Assembly (NCBI GenBank): GCA_007556525.1
Contig: SWJS01000002.1
Span: forward strand, 401,380 to 465,379
Length of the DNA stretch: 64,000 nt
Source: Lysobacteraceae bacterium CU05-9
Lineage (GTDB): Bacteria; Pseudomonadota; Gammaproteobacteria; Xanthomonadales; Xanthomonadaceae
Reading direction: 5' to 3'
Under the pieces are notes generated by a model. The model saw only the letters and a program-made list of their open reading frames with translations. It was not told where the DNA came from and searched no databases. Both the position numbers and the translations under genes were made by a program. This document shows, piece by piece, positions 44,638 through 54,371 of this stretch (position 1 is its first letter; every line of letters starts with the position of its first letter).

Positions 44638-45006
44638 ATGGCAACCACACGCGAAGTCGGTGACGGCATCGAACAACAAGCGGCTAACTATTTGCAGAAA
44701 CGCGGAATGCGTCTGGTCGCACGCCAAGTCCGTTACAAATCCGGCGAGATTGATCTATTGATGGAAGACCGAGATGACACTTTGGTGTTCGTCGAAGTGC
44801 GATACCGTCGCAACATTTCCTTCGGTGATGGTGCGGATTCCGTCAACTGGACGAAGCGTCATCGTTTGCGCCGCGCCGCAGAGTTGTACCTTGCCCAAAA
44901 TCCATTGGCCTCAAAGCGCGCCTGCCGCTTCGATGTGATCTCAGCATGTGGTCGCGTTGATCAACCGCAATGGAACTGGTTCCGCAACGCGTTTACGTTG
45001 AACTGA
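44638..45006 (+). CDS. UPF0102 family protein YraN
   Basis: 122 residues. Endonuclease-like core: EQQAANYLQKRGMRLVARQVRYKSGEIDLL, FVEVRYRRN and the final RFDVIS. These keep the acidic/Lys residues of a Holliday-junction-resolvase-like fold; the cellular role is unknown. Its end overlaps thiL by 14 nt (convergent). Confidence 0.93.
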   Translation: MATTREVGDGIEQQAANYLQKRGMRLVARQVRYKSGEIDLLMEDRDDTLVFVEVRYRRNISFGDGADSVNWTKRHRLRRAAELYLAQNPLASKRACRFDVISACGRVDQPQWNWFRNAFTLN

Positions 45007-45946
45007 AATGATCGTAGCCGGGTGACTTCACGGATACCTCTGCACCGTCGGCATCCAGCAGATGCACACCCTGCCCTTGAAGCACTGTCCCGATACGCGT
45101 GAGCGGTAAGTTCAATTCGGCGGAAAGGTTTTTCAGTGCGTTGCGATGTGCCGCACCCGCCGTGAAAACCAACTCATAATCATCGCCACCCGTCGCTGCA
45201 TACTTCAAGGCGTTGTTCGGATCCAGTCGCTTCACCTCATCCGCAATCGGAATGTCAGCCGCGATGATCTGGATGGCGACACCCGAACGAGCCGCAATGT
45301 TGCCCGCGTCTGCCAACAAACCATCCGAGATATCGGCACACGAGGAAGCGAGTCCATCATGCGCAAGTTTTTGGCCCAATTCCAAACGCGCTGTCGGACG
45401 GTTGAGCCTTGCCATTAAATCCACCGAAGCCGTATCCATATGCTGCAACGCGCACGCGGCATCACCGATGGAACCCGACACCCAAACGTCTTCGCCGGGC
45501 TTCGCGCCATCACGCCTTAGCGCTTTACCTGGCCCGCACAATCCTGCTGCCGTAATTGAAAGAGACAACGGACCACCCGTCGTGTCACCACCGATGATCA
45601 CGATGTCGTTGCCATCCATTGCATCGTTCAATCCATCGAGCAGCCCTTCCATCCAATCGAAGTCGAGATCGATCAACGAAAGATTGAGATTGAACCACCA
45701 TGGCTTCGCGCCCATCGATGCCAAGTCCGACAGGCTCACAGCCAATGATTTGTAGCCAATGTTTTCGGCGGAGGTATCACGGGGAAAATGCACACCCGCA
45801 TTCAACGTATCCGACGTAACGACCACGTGCTGGTTCGATGGTGTCGCAAGAATCGCCGCATCATCGCCAATTCCAAGGACGACGGATTCCGGCAAGGGAC
45901 GTGCAAGGCGCGTTTGAATGTATTTGATCAGTTCAAATTCGCCCAT
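44993..45946 (-). CDS. thiL: Thiamine-monophosphate kinase
   Basis: 317 residues. GEFELIKYI, VLGIGDDAA, SDTLNAGVHF, SLSDLASMGAKP and IGGDTTGGPLSLSIT are the ThiL/PurM-like ATP and Mg sites; D(I)SDGL is seen in CADISDGLLADAG. Converts TMP to TPP. Last gene of the nrdR-rib-nusB-thiL run, 8 nt after nusB. Confidence 0.96.
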   Translation of the reverse strand: MGEFELIKYIQTRLARPLPESVVLGIGDDAAILATPSNQHVVVTSDTLNAGVHFPRDTSAENIGYKSLAVSLSDLASMGAKPWWFNLNLSLIDLDFDWMEGLLDGLNDAMDGNDIVIIGGDTTGGPLSLSITAAGLCGPGKALRRDGAKPGEDVWVSGSIGDAACALQHMDTASVDLMARLNRPTARLELGQKLAHDGLASSCADISDGLLADAGNIAARSGVAIQIIAADIPIADEVKRLDPNNALKYAATGGDDYELVFTAGAAHRNALKNLSAELNLPLTRIGTVLQGQGVHLLDADGAEVSVKSPGYDHFSST

Positions 45947-45954
45947 GGCGAAAA

Positions 45955-46458
45955 TTACTCGCGATGCTTGGACTGCGACGCGTTCACTTCAATCGCGCGG
46001 AGCTTCGCAGCAGCTTGATCCAAAACACCATTCACAAACGTATGACCATGCTCCGTACCGAACTTCTTCACGGATTCAATGGCTTCGTTGATGATGACGG
46101 CGTAAGGAACATCGAGACGGTGCTTCATTTCAAACGCAGCGATGCGCAGAGCGGCACGTTCAATCGGATCGACTTCTTCAACTTCGCGATCGAGGAACGG
46201 ACGTAAGTCCTTATCGAGCTCGGTGACGTTCTTCTCAACGCCGAGAACGATCTCTTCGAAATACGCCAGGTCCGCAATTTCACGCGCTTGCTCGTGTGCG
46301 AACTGCGCGATGGCTTCACGGCCACTGCACTTCGACATCTGCCACGCATAGACTGCCTGCAGGGCGCGCTTCCGGGCGCGGGAGCGGGCAACGCGGTCAA
46401 CACCGTCCTTGGTTGGACGTGTGCCGCGACGGCGGGAGTCGTTCGAAGATGAAGTCAT
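45955..46458 (-). CDS. nusB: Transcription antitermination factor NusB
   Basis: 167 residues from ATG 46458 (MTSSSNDSRRRG), 7 nt after ribH; an upstream in-frame start at 46494 would lie within ribH. ARKRALQAVYAWQMS, FEEIVLGVEKN, DPIERAALRIAAFEM and YAVIINEAIESVKKFGTEH are family hallmarks. Binds boxA RNA with NusE for rRNA antitermination. Confidence 0.95.
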   Translation of the reverse strand: MTSSSNDSRRRGTRPTKDGVDRVARSRARKRALQAVYAWQMSKCSGREAIAQFAHEQAREIADLAYFEEIVLGVEKNVTELDKDLRPFLDREVEEVDPIERAALRIAAFEMKHRLDVPYAVIINEAIESVKKFGTEHGHTFVNGVLDQAAAKLRAIEVNASQSKHRE

Positions 46459-46465
46459 TCGACTA

Positions 46466-46963
46466 TTATCCAACAAAACCGCCAAGCCGCGCACTCACAA
46501 TCTGCGTCAGCAAGTTCGCCATTTCCATCGCAACCAGTGCAGCTTCTTCGCCCTTATTGCCGTGCGAACCGCCCGCGCGTGCCTGCGCATCTTCGTGAGC
46601 TTCGACAGCGAGGACGCCGTTGGCGACGGGGACGCCGTTTTTCAAACTGACTTGCATGAGCGCATTTGAGCAGCCATCGGCAACTTGTTCATAGTGACGC
46701 GTGTCGCCACGGACGACGCAACCGAGCGCGATGACAGCCGCGTAACGCGGTCCGCCCGCAGTCAAATGATCGATGGCTTGCGGAATTTCCCAAGCGCCCG
46801 GAACGCGGATCACATCGATCTGCTCTTCGCTGACGTCATGCGCTGCGAACGTGTCGCGTGCGCCCTTCACCAACGCATCGGTGATGCTTGGGTTCCAGCG
46901 GCTGGCCACGATGGCGTAGCGTGCGTTTTCGGGGCTGCGGAGATCGCCTTCAAGATGTGCCAT
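46466..46963 (-). CDS. ribH: 6,7-dimethyl-8-ribityllumazine synthase
   Basis: 165 residues. [45 protein letters not shown] (catalytic His) and NGVLAVE mark lumazine synthase. Condenses the ribB product with the ribD/phosphatase pyrimidine product. In the riboflavin operon, 27 nt after ribBA. Confidence 0.97.
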   Translation of the reverse strand: MAHLEGDLRSPENARYAIVASRWNPSITDALVKGARDTFAAHDVSEEQIDVIRVPGAWEIPQAIDHLTAGGPRYAAVIALGCVVRGDTRHYEQVADGCSNALMQVSLKNGVPVANGVLAVEAHEDAQARAGGSHGNKGEEAALVAMEMANLLTQIVSARLGGFVG

Positions 46964-46990
46964 TGGAATTGTCCGTGGTATTTTCCGTGA

Positions 46991-48070
46991 TTATACGTAT
47001 TCGAGAATCTGCAAACCGAAGCCGCCGGTGCCGATTTGCTTGCGTGGCGTACCGATGACGCGGATCTGACCTGCACCGAGTGCCGACAAAATCTGCGACC
47101 CAACACCCGTCTGCCTCCACTCCTGGAGCGCCGATGATTCACGTGGTTGTTGCGTAATCCGAGCGAGCATTTCATCCGGCGTACTTTCATCAGACAGCAA
47201 AACCATCACGCCCGCCTCGGCTTCACTCAAACGCTTCAACACATCGGGAATCGCCGAACCGAAATCCTGTCGTGCCCAATGCAACGAGTCACTCAACGTG
47301 TTCTGGACTTGGACACGCACCAACGTTGGCTTGTCCGGCGAAATCTCACCGTGCGTCAACGCGTAATGCAGTCGATTGCTCAATCGATCCTTGAACGTGT
47401 GGAGCTTGAACGAACCAAACGGCGTGTCGATATCACGCGCATCAATTTCATCAACGGTATGTTCCGTCGCAAGTCGATATTGAATCAATTGCTCAATCGA
47501 GCCAATCTTCAATCCGTGTTCTTTCGCAAAAACTTCCAACTCCGGCCGACGCGCCATCGACCCATCCGCATTCAAGATCTCAACCAACACACCCGCTGGT
47601 TCCAATCCTGCCATCAACGCCAAGTCGGCGGCCGCTTCGGTATGTCCTGCACGCGTCAGCACACCACCGGGTTGCGCAGTCAACGGAAAAATATGTCCCG
47701 GCTGACTCAAATCGCTCGCTTCGGCATCCGGACGTACTGCAGTGCGAACCGTATGCGCGCGATCGTATGCACTGATGCCGGTCGTCACGCCTTCCGCAGC
47801 TTCGATGCTCACGGTGAAGTTGGTGTGGTGCTGCGACGTATTGTCCTGCACCATCGGTGGCAAACCGAGTTGGCGGCAACGCTCGCGCGTCAATGACAAA
47901 CACACGAGACCACGCGCATGCGTGACCATGAAGTTGATATCCTGCGGGCGCACCATTTCGGCGGCCATGATGAGATCGCCTTCATTTTCGCGGTCTTCAT
48001 CATCCACGATCACCACCATGCGACCTTGGCGGATTTCTTCGAGGATTTCTTCAATGGGGGCAAAAGACAT
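46991..48070 (-). CDS. ribBA: 3,4-dihydroxy-2-butanone-4-phosphate synthase with degenerate GTP cyclohydrolase II domain
   Basis: 359 residues. The RibB half (1-~200) is intact: VDDEDRENEGDLIMAAE, THARGLVCLSLT, DRAHTVRTAV, GHTEAAADLA. The C-terminal half (~205-359) aligns with RibA (LHTFKDRLSNRLHYAL), but the three zinc cysteines and the SLRCDCGxQL stretch are missing; SDSLHWARQDFGSAI stands in their place. Such RibBX proteins supply only the RibB reaction, so a separate ribA is expected elsewhere. Two nt downstream of ribE. Confidence 0.93.
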   Translation of the reverse strand: MSFAPIEEILEEIRQGRMVVIVDDEDRENEGDLIMAAEMVRPQDINFMVTHARGLVCLSLTRERCRQLGLPPMVQDNTSQHHTNFTVSIEAAEGVTTGISAYDRAHTVRTAVRPDAEASDLSQPGHIFPLTAQPGGVLTRAGHTEAAADLALMAGLEPAGVLVEILNADGSMARRPELEVFAKEHGLKIGSIEQLIQYRLATEHTVDEIDARDIDTPFGSFKLHTFKDRLSNRLHYALTHGEISPDKPTLVRVQVQNTLSDSLHWARQDFGSAIPDVLKRLSEAEAGVMVLLSDESTPDEMLARITQQPRESSALQEWRQTGVGSQILSALGAGQIRVIGTPRKQIGTGGFGLQILEYV

Positions 48071-48072
48071 TC

Positions 48073-48669
48073 TTAATTCCTGAACTCAAGTAACCGCTCA
48101 ACGTAGCGTGCAACTTGATCAATTTCGAGATTGACCGGATCACCGGCCTTTGTGCTTGCAAACGATGTATGGGCAACCGTATGCGGAATCAATGCAACGG
48201 TAAAACCTGTTTCGTCCGTCTCATTCACCGTGAGACTGACACCGTTGATGCAGATGGAGCCTTTTTTGGCGATGTATTTGCGCAATTCTTCCGGCGCATC
48301 GAACGTCCAGATCTGCGCGCGTGCATCTTCGCCGATGCTTCTCACGCTACCCACGCCATCGACGTGGCCGGAGACCAAGTGACCACCGAGGCGCTGCGTC
48401 GGCAACAAGGCACGCTCAAGATTGACCAATTGATTCGCACCGAGCGAACCCAATGTTGTGAGTCGCAACGTTTCATTCGATGCATCGCATTCAAACGAGT
48501 TGTGATCGAACGCGGTGACCGTCAAGCAACAACCGTTCACTGCAATGCTTTCGCCGAGACGGACGTTGTCGAATTCCAACGTGCCGACATCGACCGTCAA
48601 ATGCGCATCACCGCCGACACTTTCGATGGCGCGGATTGAACCGACGCCTTCAATGATTCCTGTAAACAT
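48073..48669 (-). CDS. ribE: Riboflavin synthase, alpha chain
   Basis: 198 residues with the duplicated lumazine-binding domains: MFTGIIEGVGSI, NVRLGESIAVNGCCLTV in the first and GHLVSGHVDGVGSV, KGSICINGVSLTVN in the second. Dismutates two lumazines to riboflavin. Between ribD and ribBA with 2-3 nt gaps. No FMN riboswitch upstream; the gene sits inside the operon. Also called ribC in some organisms. Confidence 0.97.
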   Translation of the reverse strand: MFTGIIEGVGSIRAIESVGGDAHLTVDVGTLEFDNVRLGESIAVNGCCLTVTAFDHNSFECDASNETLRLTTLGSLGANQLVNLERALLPTQRLGGHLVSGHVDGVGSVRSIGEDARAQIWTFDAPEELRKYIAKKGSICINGVSLTVNETDETGFTVALIPHTVAHTSFASTKAGDPVNLEIDQVARYVERLLEFRN

Positions 48670-48672
48670 TTC

Positions 48673-49767
48673 TTAAGCTACCGAAAACTGAGGCTTAAAC
48701 GTCAACTTCAAGTCGTCGCCAACCATCCGCACATCTGTCCGCGTCAAAATGAACTTCGTTTCCATCGAGCCGACATGCATCGAATCAAACAATGGACGTG
48801 CATCATCACCGAGCAAAACCGGCGCTTGATAGACAATCAACTCATCAACGAGTTGCGCTGCCATGAAGGCACCGGCCAACGTCGCACCGGTTTCAACCAG
48901 CACTTCGTTGATGTTGCGCGCGGCCATCATGTGCAAAACGGACAAGAGGTCGAAGCGGGTGTTTTTGACGGGGGCTGATGCGAGCTCTGCGTCAATGTCC
49001 CTTGGAATCTTCGTATCCGGTGCGTGGATGTACAGCGTCGGTGCATCACCTTGGCGAATCCGGCCACGCGTAATCGTCGCCAATCCTGGATCCAAGACAA
49101 CCCGCAACGGCGGAACAAAATCTTCCTTGATGCGGACCGTCATGTTCGGATCATCCAACAAAACTGTACCCGCACCCGTGATGATCGCGCCAACGCGCGC
49201 ACGGATGCGTTGCGAATCCTGACGCGCCGCATCGCCGGTAATCCACTTCGATTCGCCGCTCGCCAATGCAGTGCGCCCGTCCAAACTCGCACCGAGCTTC
49301 AACGTCACGAATGGACGTCCACGCTCAAGGCGTGAGTAATAACCGCGATTCAACGTGCGCGCTTCGGCTTCCATCAAACCGGATTCAACTGCAATACCGG
49401 CATCGCGCAACATCTGCGCGCCTTTGCCGTCCACTTGCGCAAATGGGTCCAACGCCGCAATCACCACGCGCGAGACGCCCGCGTCAATCAGCGCTTGGGC
49501 GCAAGGCGGCGTGCGACCGAAATGCGCGCATGGCTCCAGCGTGACGTAAACCGTCGCACCTTTCGCGCGCTCACCGGCCTGCGTCAACGCGTGCGCTTCC
49601 GCATGAGGTTCGCCGGCACGCTCATGATGTCCCTCACCAACGATCTCCTCACCGACCGTGATGACACACCCGACCATCGGATTCGGCTTCGTCGTGAACA
49701 TGCCCTTCGCCGCAAGCCTCAGCGCGCGCTGCATCATCTGATGGTCAAACGTCGAAAAACTGGACAC
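48673..49767 (-). CDS. ribD: Bifunctional pyrimidine deaminase/reductase RibD
   Basis: 364 residues. The N-terminal deaminase has the zinc ligands PHAEAHAL and PCAHFGRTPPCAQAL; the C-terminal reductase (from ~150) shows FVTLKLGASLDGRTA, WITGDAARQDSQRIRA and GAGTVLLDDPNMTVR. Second and third steps of riboflavin synthesis. Start overlaps the nrdR stop by 1 nt. Confidence 0.97.
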   Translation of the reverse strand: MSSFSTFDHQMMQRALRLAAKGMFTTKPNPMVGCVITVGEEIVGEGHHERAGEPHAEAHALTQAGERAKGATVYVTLEPCAHFGRTPPCAQALIDAGVSRVVIAALDPFAQVDGKGAQMLRDAGIAVESGLMEAEARTLNRGYYSRLERGRPFVTLKLGASLDGRTALASGESKWITGDAARQDSQRIRARVGAIITGAGTVLLDDPNMTVRIKEDFVPPLRVVLDPGLATITRGRIRQGDAPTLYIHAPDTKIPRDIDAELASAPVKNTRFDLLSVLHMMAARNINEVLVETGATLAGAFMAAQLVDELIVYQAPVLLGDDARPLFDSMHVGSMETKFILTRTDVRMVGDDLKLTFKPQFSVA

Positions 49768-50300
49768 TACTTTCCTTCTTTCTTTGATTTGCCCTTCGGT
49801 GGCGCGTCATCGCCAAGCAATGACAACTGCACATCCGTCGGAACGGAATGATCGCGCTCGAGGCGATCCAATTCTTCACGGAAATCCGCGACGTCTTCAA
49901 ACGACCGGTAGACACTGGCAAAACGCACATATCCAACGTGATCCACCTTGCGCAACTCGGCCATCACGAACTCGCCGATCATGCGCGAGGGCAACTCACG
50001 TTCACCGGACTGCCGCACTCGCGAGATCACATGACGCACGCAAGCTTCGACTTGATCTTCGGATACCGGACGCTTTTGCAACGCACGGTCGAACGATAAC
50101 CGTAACTTATGTGCACTGAACGGCTCGCGACGGTCATCGGACTTGATGACCGCCGGCAACTTCAATTCAACAGATTCAATCGTGCTAAAACGCTCCCCAC
50201 ACGCTTCACACGCGCGTCTCCGCCGGATCATGACACCATCTTCCGAAACGCGGGAATCGATCACGCGGGTGTCAGTATTTTGGCAAAAGGGACAGTACAT
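49767..50300 (-). CDS. nrdR: Transcriptional repressor NrdR
   Basis: 177 residues. The zinc ribbon has Cys3, Cys6, Cys31 and Cys34 (MYCPFC...[10 protein letters not shown]), followed by the ATP cone ([16 protein letters not shown]) and [18 protein letters not shown]/dATP-dependent repressor of ribonucleotide reductase genes. The C-terminal lysine tail is slightly longer than usual. Between glyA and ribD. Confidence 0.97.
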   Translation of the reverse strand: MYCPFCQNTDTRVIDSRVSEDGVMIRRRRACEACGERFSTIESVELKLPAVIKSDDRREPFSAHKLRLSFDRALQKRPVSEDQVEACVRHVISRVRQSGERELPSRMIGEFVMAELRKVDHVGYVRFASVYRSFEDVADFREELDRLERDHSVPTDVQLSLLGDDAPPKGKSKKEGK

Positions 50301-50318
50301 TCGCTTCGCGGAAACCTT

Positions 50319-50390
50319 AAATCAAAAATCTAAAATCAAACCTAAAACCCGCAAGTTGCAAGATTTTTGATTTTCGATTTCAGATTTCAT
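50319..50390. repeat. AT-rich imperfect inverted repeat (AAATCTRAAATC word)
   Basis: The left part (50319-50340) and the reverse complement of 50362-50390 are both strings of AAATC with one or two spacer bases. The same word forms the repeat at 53432-53460. It fills the 86-bp gap between nrdR and glyA. Confidence 0.7.
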
Positions 50391-51643
50391 TCCCCGTAAA
50401 CGGGGAATTGGGCGCACTGCTTCGCGACATTTTCGCGAACGCCGTTGATGACGTCTTCGTTGGTTGGATCGTCGAGCACATCGCACATCCAGTTCGCCAA
50501 CGCGACGACATCCGGTTCCTTGTAACCACGCGTAGTCACAGCTGGCGTACCGATGCGCAGACCCGAGGTGATGAATGGCTTTTGTGGATCATTCGGCACG
50601 GCGTTCTTGTTGACCGTGATATGCGCACGACCCAGTGCTTCTTCGGCTTGCTTGCCCGTCACACCCTTGCCGATCATGTCGATCAACATCAAGTGATTTT
50701 CGGTACCGCCTGAAACAATCTTGTAGCCGCGCGAAATAATCGTTTCGGCCATCGCCTTCGCATTCTTCACGACTTGCGCTTGGTATTCCTTGAACGAAGG
50801 ATCCAATGCTTCCTTGAACGCAACCGCCTTCGCCGCGATCACATGCATCAATGGACCGCCCTGCAACGCCGGGAAAACAATCGACTGCAACTTCTTCACC
50901 AAGTCTTCGCTCGGATCTTTCGCAACGATGATGCCACCACGTGGGCCACGCAACGTCTTGTGCGTCGTCGATGTCACGACATGTGCGTGCTCAACCGGAG
51001 ATGGATAAACGCCTGCAGCAATCAAGCCTGCAACGTGCGCCATGTCGACGAAGAAAATCGCACCGACCTTATCGGCGATTTCACGCATGCGCTTCCAATC
51101 GACGACTTGCGAGTAAGCGCTAAAACCGCCGACCAACATCTTCGGCTTGTGCTCCAACGCCAATCGCTCAACTTCGTCGTAATCAATCAGACCTTCATCG
51201 TTGACGCCGTATTGGACAGCATTAAAAATTTTGCCCGACAAATTCACCTTCGCGCCATGCGTCAAGTGACCGCCGTGGGCGAGCGACATGCCGAGGATCG
51301 TGTCGCCCGGCTGCAGCAATGCGAAGTAAACGGCTTGGTTGGCTTGCGAGCCGGAGTGCGGTTGCACGTTCGCGTAATCCGCACCGTAGAGTTCCTTCAG
51401 GCGGTCGATCGCGAGTTGCTCGGCGATGTCGACGTATTCGCAGCCACCATAATAGCGCTTGCCCGGATAGCCTTCGGCGTACTTGTTCGTGAGTTGCGAA
51501 CCTTGCGCTTCCATCACGGCGGGGCTGGTGTAATTCTCGCTGGCGATCAGTTCGACATGGTCTTCCTGTCGCTGATTCTCGGCGTCAATCGCCTTCGCCA
51601 ATTCCGGATCAAACTTCGCAATCGTCACACTTTTCGGGAACAT
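50387..51643 (-). CDS. glyA: Serine hydroxymethyltransferase
   Basis: 418 residues. [35 protein letters not shown], and the PLP lysine motif [16 protein letters not shown]. Interconverts serine and glycine, charging tetrahydrofolate. Probable first gene of the nrdR-rib operon, though the AT-rich repeat separates them by 86 nt. Divergent from ettA. Confidence 0.98.
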   Translation of the reverse strand: MFPKSVTIAKFDPELAKAIDAENQRQEDHVELIASENYTSPAVMEAQGSQLTNKYAEGYPGKRYYGGCEYVDIAEQLAIDRLKELYGADYANVQPHSGSQANQAVYFALLQPGDTILGMSLAHGGHLTHGAKVNLSGKIFNAVQYGVNDEGLIDYDEVERLALEHKPKMLVGGFSAYSQVVDWKRMREIADKVGAIFFVDMAHVAGLIAAGVYPSPVEHAHVVTSTTHKTLRGPRGGIIVAKDPSEDLVKKLQSIVFPALQGGPLMHVIAAKAVAFKEALDPSFKEYQAQVVKNAKAMAETIISRGYKIVSGGTENHLMLIDMIGKGVTGKQAEEALGRAHITVNKNAVPNDPQKPFITSGLRIGTPAVTTRGYKEPDVVALANWMCDVLDDPTNEDVINGVRENVAKQCAQFPVYGE

Positions 51644-51692
51644 CGCAGCCTCAAGCTCAGGATCTAAGGGAATCCTGTAATTTTAGCCGTTT

Positions 51693-51723
51693 TTGGACGG
51701 CTCCGCTGGCGCCCGAGTATAAT
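51693..51723 (+). promoter_or_regulatory. Candidate ettA promoter
   Basis: TATAAT at 51718-51723, exact -10 consensus, lies 30 nt before the ettA ATG; TTGGAC at 51693-51698 is a possible -35 at a slightly long 19-bp spacing. Confidence 0.5.
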
Positions 51724-51753
51724 CAACGCAGTCGATTTTTTGCTGGAAATTCC

Positions 51754-53415
51754 ATGTCGCAGTTCATTTACACCATGCAGGGCGTGTCCAAGACCGTGCC
51801 GCCCAAGCGTCAGATCATCAAGGACATTAGCCTGTCGTTTTTCCCGGGGGCGAAAATTGGTTTGCTCGGCCTGAACGGCGCCGGCAAGTCGACGGTGCTG
51901 CGCATCATGGCGGGCGTCGATACGGATTTCACCGGCGAAGCGCGTGCGCAACCGGGCATCAAGGTGGGCTACCTCGCTCAGGAACCACAACTCGATCCGG
52001 AACAAACCGTTCGTGAAGCGGTTGAAGAAGGCGTTGGCGAAATTCTGCAAGCGCAAGCCGCGCTCGACAAAGTTTATGAAGCTTACGGCGATCCCGAAGC
52101 GGACTTCGATAAGTTGGCAGCAGAGCAAGGCCGGTTGGAAGCGATTTTGGCTTCGGGCGACGCGCACATGCTCGAACAACAATTGGAAGTCGCAGCGGAT
52201 GCATTGCGTTTGCCACCATGGGATGCCGTGATTGGCAATTTGTCAGGTGGTGAAAAGCGCCGCGTTGCATTGTGCCGTTTGTTGTTGCAAAAGCCGGACA
52301 TGTTGTTGCTCGACGAACCAACGAACCACTTGGATGCGGAATCGGTTGAGTGGTTGGAGCAGTTTTTGGCACGGTTCCCGGGCACCGTCGTTGCGGTTAC
52401 CCACGATCGCTACTTCCTCGATAATGCAGCGGAGTGGATTCTGGAACTTGATCGCGGTCGCGGCATTCCTTGGAAGGGCAACTACACCGATTGGCTGGTC
52501 CAGAAGGAAGACCGTCTCAAGCAAGAAGAGAATCAAGAGAAGGCTCGCCAGAAGGCTATCCAGAAGGAACTGGAATGGGCACGTCAAAATGCGAAGGGCG
52601 GCCGCTCGAAAGGCAAGGCACGTTTGGCGCGCATCGAAGAATTGCAATCGGTTGATTACCAGAAGCGCAATGAGACGAATGAAATTTTCATTCCACCAGG
52701 CGAGCGTCTGGGCAACAAGGTCATTGAGTTCAAAAATGTCACCAAGTCCTTCGGCGATCGTTTGTTGATCGACAATCTCTCGATGGTTGTGCCGCCAGGT
52801 GCGATCGTTGGCATCATCGGGCCGAACGGTGCGGGTAAGTCGACGTTGTTCAAAATGATCACCGGTGCTGAAACGCCAGACAGTGGTTCGATCGAAATGG
52901 GTCCAACCGTTCAGTTGGCATACGTCGATCAGTCGCGCGATAAGCTCGAAGGCGATCACAACGTGTTCCAGGAAATTTCCGGTGGTCTCGATATTTTGAA
53001 TATCAACGGCATCGAGATTCAGTCGCGCGCATACATTGGCCGCTTCAACTTCAAGGGCACGGATCAGCAAAAGATGGTCGGTTCGTTGTCGGGTGGTGAG
53101 CGTGGTCGTTTGCACATGGCGAAAACCTTGTTGCAAGGTGGCAACGTGTTGCTGCTCGACGAACCATCCAACGACTTGGACATCGAAACGTTGCGCGCGC
53201 TGGAAGATGCGCTGCTCGAGTTCCCTGGCAACACGTTCGTGATTTCCCACGATCGCTGGTTCCTCGATCGCATCGCGACGCACATCCTCGCGTTCGAAGG
53301 TGATTCGCATGTGGAGTTTTTCCAGGGCAATTACCGCGAATACGAAGAAGACAAAAAACGCCGCATGGGCGATGACGCGGGTCCAACGCGTTTGCGCTTC
53401 AAAGCTCTCAAGTAA
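51754..53415 (+). CDS. ettA: Energy-dependent translational throttle protein EttA (ABC-F)
   Basis: 553 residues. Two ABC cassettes without membrane parts: Walker A GLNGAGKS (39-46) and GPNGAGKS, signatures NLSGGEKRRVALCR and GSLSGGERGRLHMAK, Walker B MLLLDEPTNHLD and VLLLDEPSNDLD; a charged linker lies between (KQEENQEKARQKAIQKELEW in part). The opening MSQFIYTMQGVSKTVPPKRQ is typical of EttA. Gates ribosomal E-site and initial elongation according to ADP/ATP. Confidence 0.97.
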   Translation: MSQFIYTMQGVSKTVPPKRQIIKDISLSFFPGAKIGLLGLNGAGKSTVLRIMAGVDTDFTGEARAQPGIKVGYLAQEPQLDPEQTVREAVEEGVGEILQAQAALDKVYEAYGDPEADFDKLAAEQGRLEAILASGDAHMLEQQLEVAADALRLPPWDAVIGNLSGGEKRRVALCRLLLQKPDMLLLDEPTNHLDAESVEWLEQFLARFPGTVVAVTHDRYFLDNAAEWILELDRGRGIPWKGNYTDWLVQKEDRLKQEENQEKARQKAIQKELEWARQNAKGGRSKGKARLARIEELQSVDYQKRNETNEIFIPPGERLGNKVIEFKNVTKSFGDRLLIDNLSMVVPPGAIVGIIGPNGAGKSTLFKMITGAETPDSGSIEMGPTVQLAYVDQSRDKLEGDHNVFQEISGGLDILNINGIEIQSRAYIGRFNFKGTDQQKMVGSLSGGERGRLHMAKTLLQGGNVLLLDEPSNDLDIETLRALEDALLEFPGNTFVISHDRWFLDRIATHILAFEGDSHVEFFQGNYREYEEDKKRRMGDDAGPTRLRFKALK

Positions 53416-53431
53416 CCTTTGGTTACGAGAG

Positions 53432-53460
53432 CTAAATCTGAAATCTAAAATCTGAAATCA
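53432..53460. repeat. AAATCTGAAATCT short-word repeat
   Basis: CTAAATCTGAAATCTAAAA continuing to TCTGAAATCA: four tandem copies of a 7-nt word between ettA and pyrF. Same word as the 50319-50390 repeat, without a clear second arm. Confidence 0.65.
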
Positions 53461-53484
53461 ACGGCGAGTGCGAGAGGATTAGTT

Positions 53485-54312
53485 ATGGTTTGGGCGACGG
53501 GTTTTATTCCGCAATTGCGTGATCGTTGGGTCGAAGCGGACTCGATGGTTTGTGTGGGATGGGATCCGGAGTTGGCCAAGTTTCCGGAGCACTTGCGTGG
53601 GTTGCCGGTTGGTGAGGCGCTGAAGGTTTTTTTTGAAGCGATTATCGATGCGTGTGCGCCGTATGTGTGTGCGTTCAAGCCGCAGATTGCGCACTTCGCG
53701 GCGTTGGGTGCCGAGGATGTGCTGCTCGATTTGATCGCGTATTCGCAGTCGAAGTATCCGTCGATTCCGGTAATCCTTGATTCGAAGCGTGGCGACATTG
53801 GTTCGACGGCTGCGCAGTATGCGTCAGAAGCGTTCGATCGTTATCACGCGGATGCGGTGACGGTGAATCCTTACTTAGGCTTCGACGGTGTGGAGCCTTT
53901 CCTTGCACACGCGGATCGCGGTGTCATCGTGTTGTGCCGGACGTCGAATCCATCCGCCGGTGATTTTCAGGATTTGGAAGTTGATGGCGTGCCGTTGTAT
54001 CAACGTGTCGCATCGCAGGTTGCTTCCTGGGATGTTGGACGGCAGTGTGCACTGGTCGTTGGTGCGACGTGGGCATCGCAGTTGGCATCGGTGCGTGCGC
54101 TGGTTGGTGATATGCCGTTGTTGGTGCCGGGTGTTGGTGCGCAAGGTGGGTCGGCCTCAGATGTTGTTCGCGCGGGTCGCGATTCGTGCGGTTACGGGTT
54201 GATCATCAATTCGTCGCGTGGTGTTTTGTACGCGTCATCCGGTGAGGACTTTGCTTCGGCGGCGGCTTCGGTTGCGCGTGAGTTGCGGGATGAGATTCGC
54301 GCCGTGAAATAA
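53485..54312 (+). CDS. pyrF: Orotidine-5'-phosphate decarboxylase (type 2)
   Basis: 275 residues. SMVCVGWDPELAKFP, AFKPQIAHF and the catalytic DSKRGDIGSTAAQYA (Lys near residue 99), then VNPYLGFDGVEPF and LLVPGVGAQGG. This is the long PyrF group. Last step of UMP synthesis. Followed by a terminator. Confidence 0.96.
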   Translation: MVWATGFIPQLRDRWVEADSMVCVGWDPELAKFPEHLRGLPVGEALKVFFEAIIDACAPYVCAFKPQIAHFAALGAEDVLLDLIAYSQSKYPSIPVILDSKRGDIGSTAAQYASEAFDRYHADAVTVNPYLGFDGVEPFLAHADRGVIVLCRTSNPSAGDFQDLEVDGVPLYQRVASQVASWDVGRQCALVVGATWASQLASVRALVGDMPLLVPGVGAQGGSASDVVRAGRDSCGYGLIINSSRGVLYASSGEDFASAAASVARELRDEIRAVK

Positions 54313-54313
54313 G

Positions 54314-54338
54314 AAAGAGGTGGGGAAACCACCTCTTT
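54314..54338 (+). terminator. Rho-independent terminator after pyrF
   Basis: AAAGAGGTGG (54314-54323) pairs perfectly with CCACCTCTTT (54329-54338) around GGAAA, directly after the stop codon, with a T-run. Confidence 0.92.
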
Positions 54339-54371
54339 TGATTACTCATGTTCTAACTAGCTGAATTACCT

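Noticed and set aside
48670-49767. FMN riboswitch in the riboflavin operon
   Set aside because: The rib genes are spaced by 1-27 nt, leaving no room for the ~130-nt aptamer; the gap before nrdR is filled by an AT-rich repeat.
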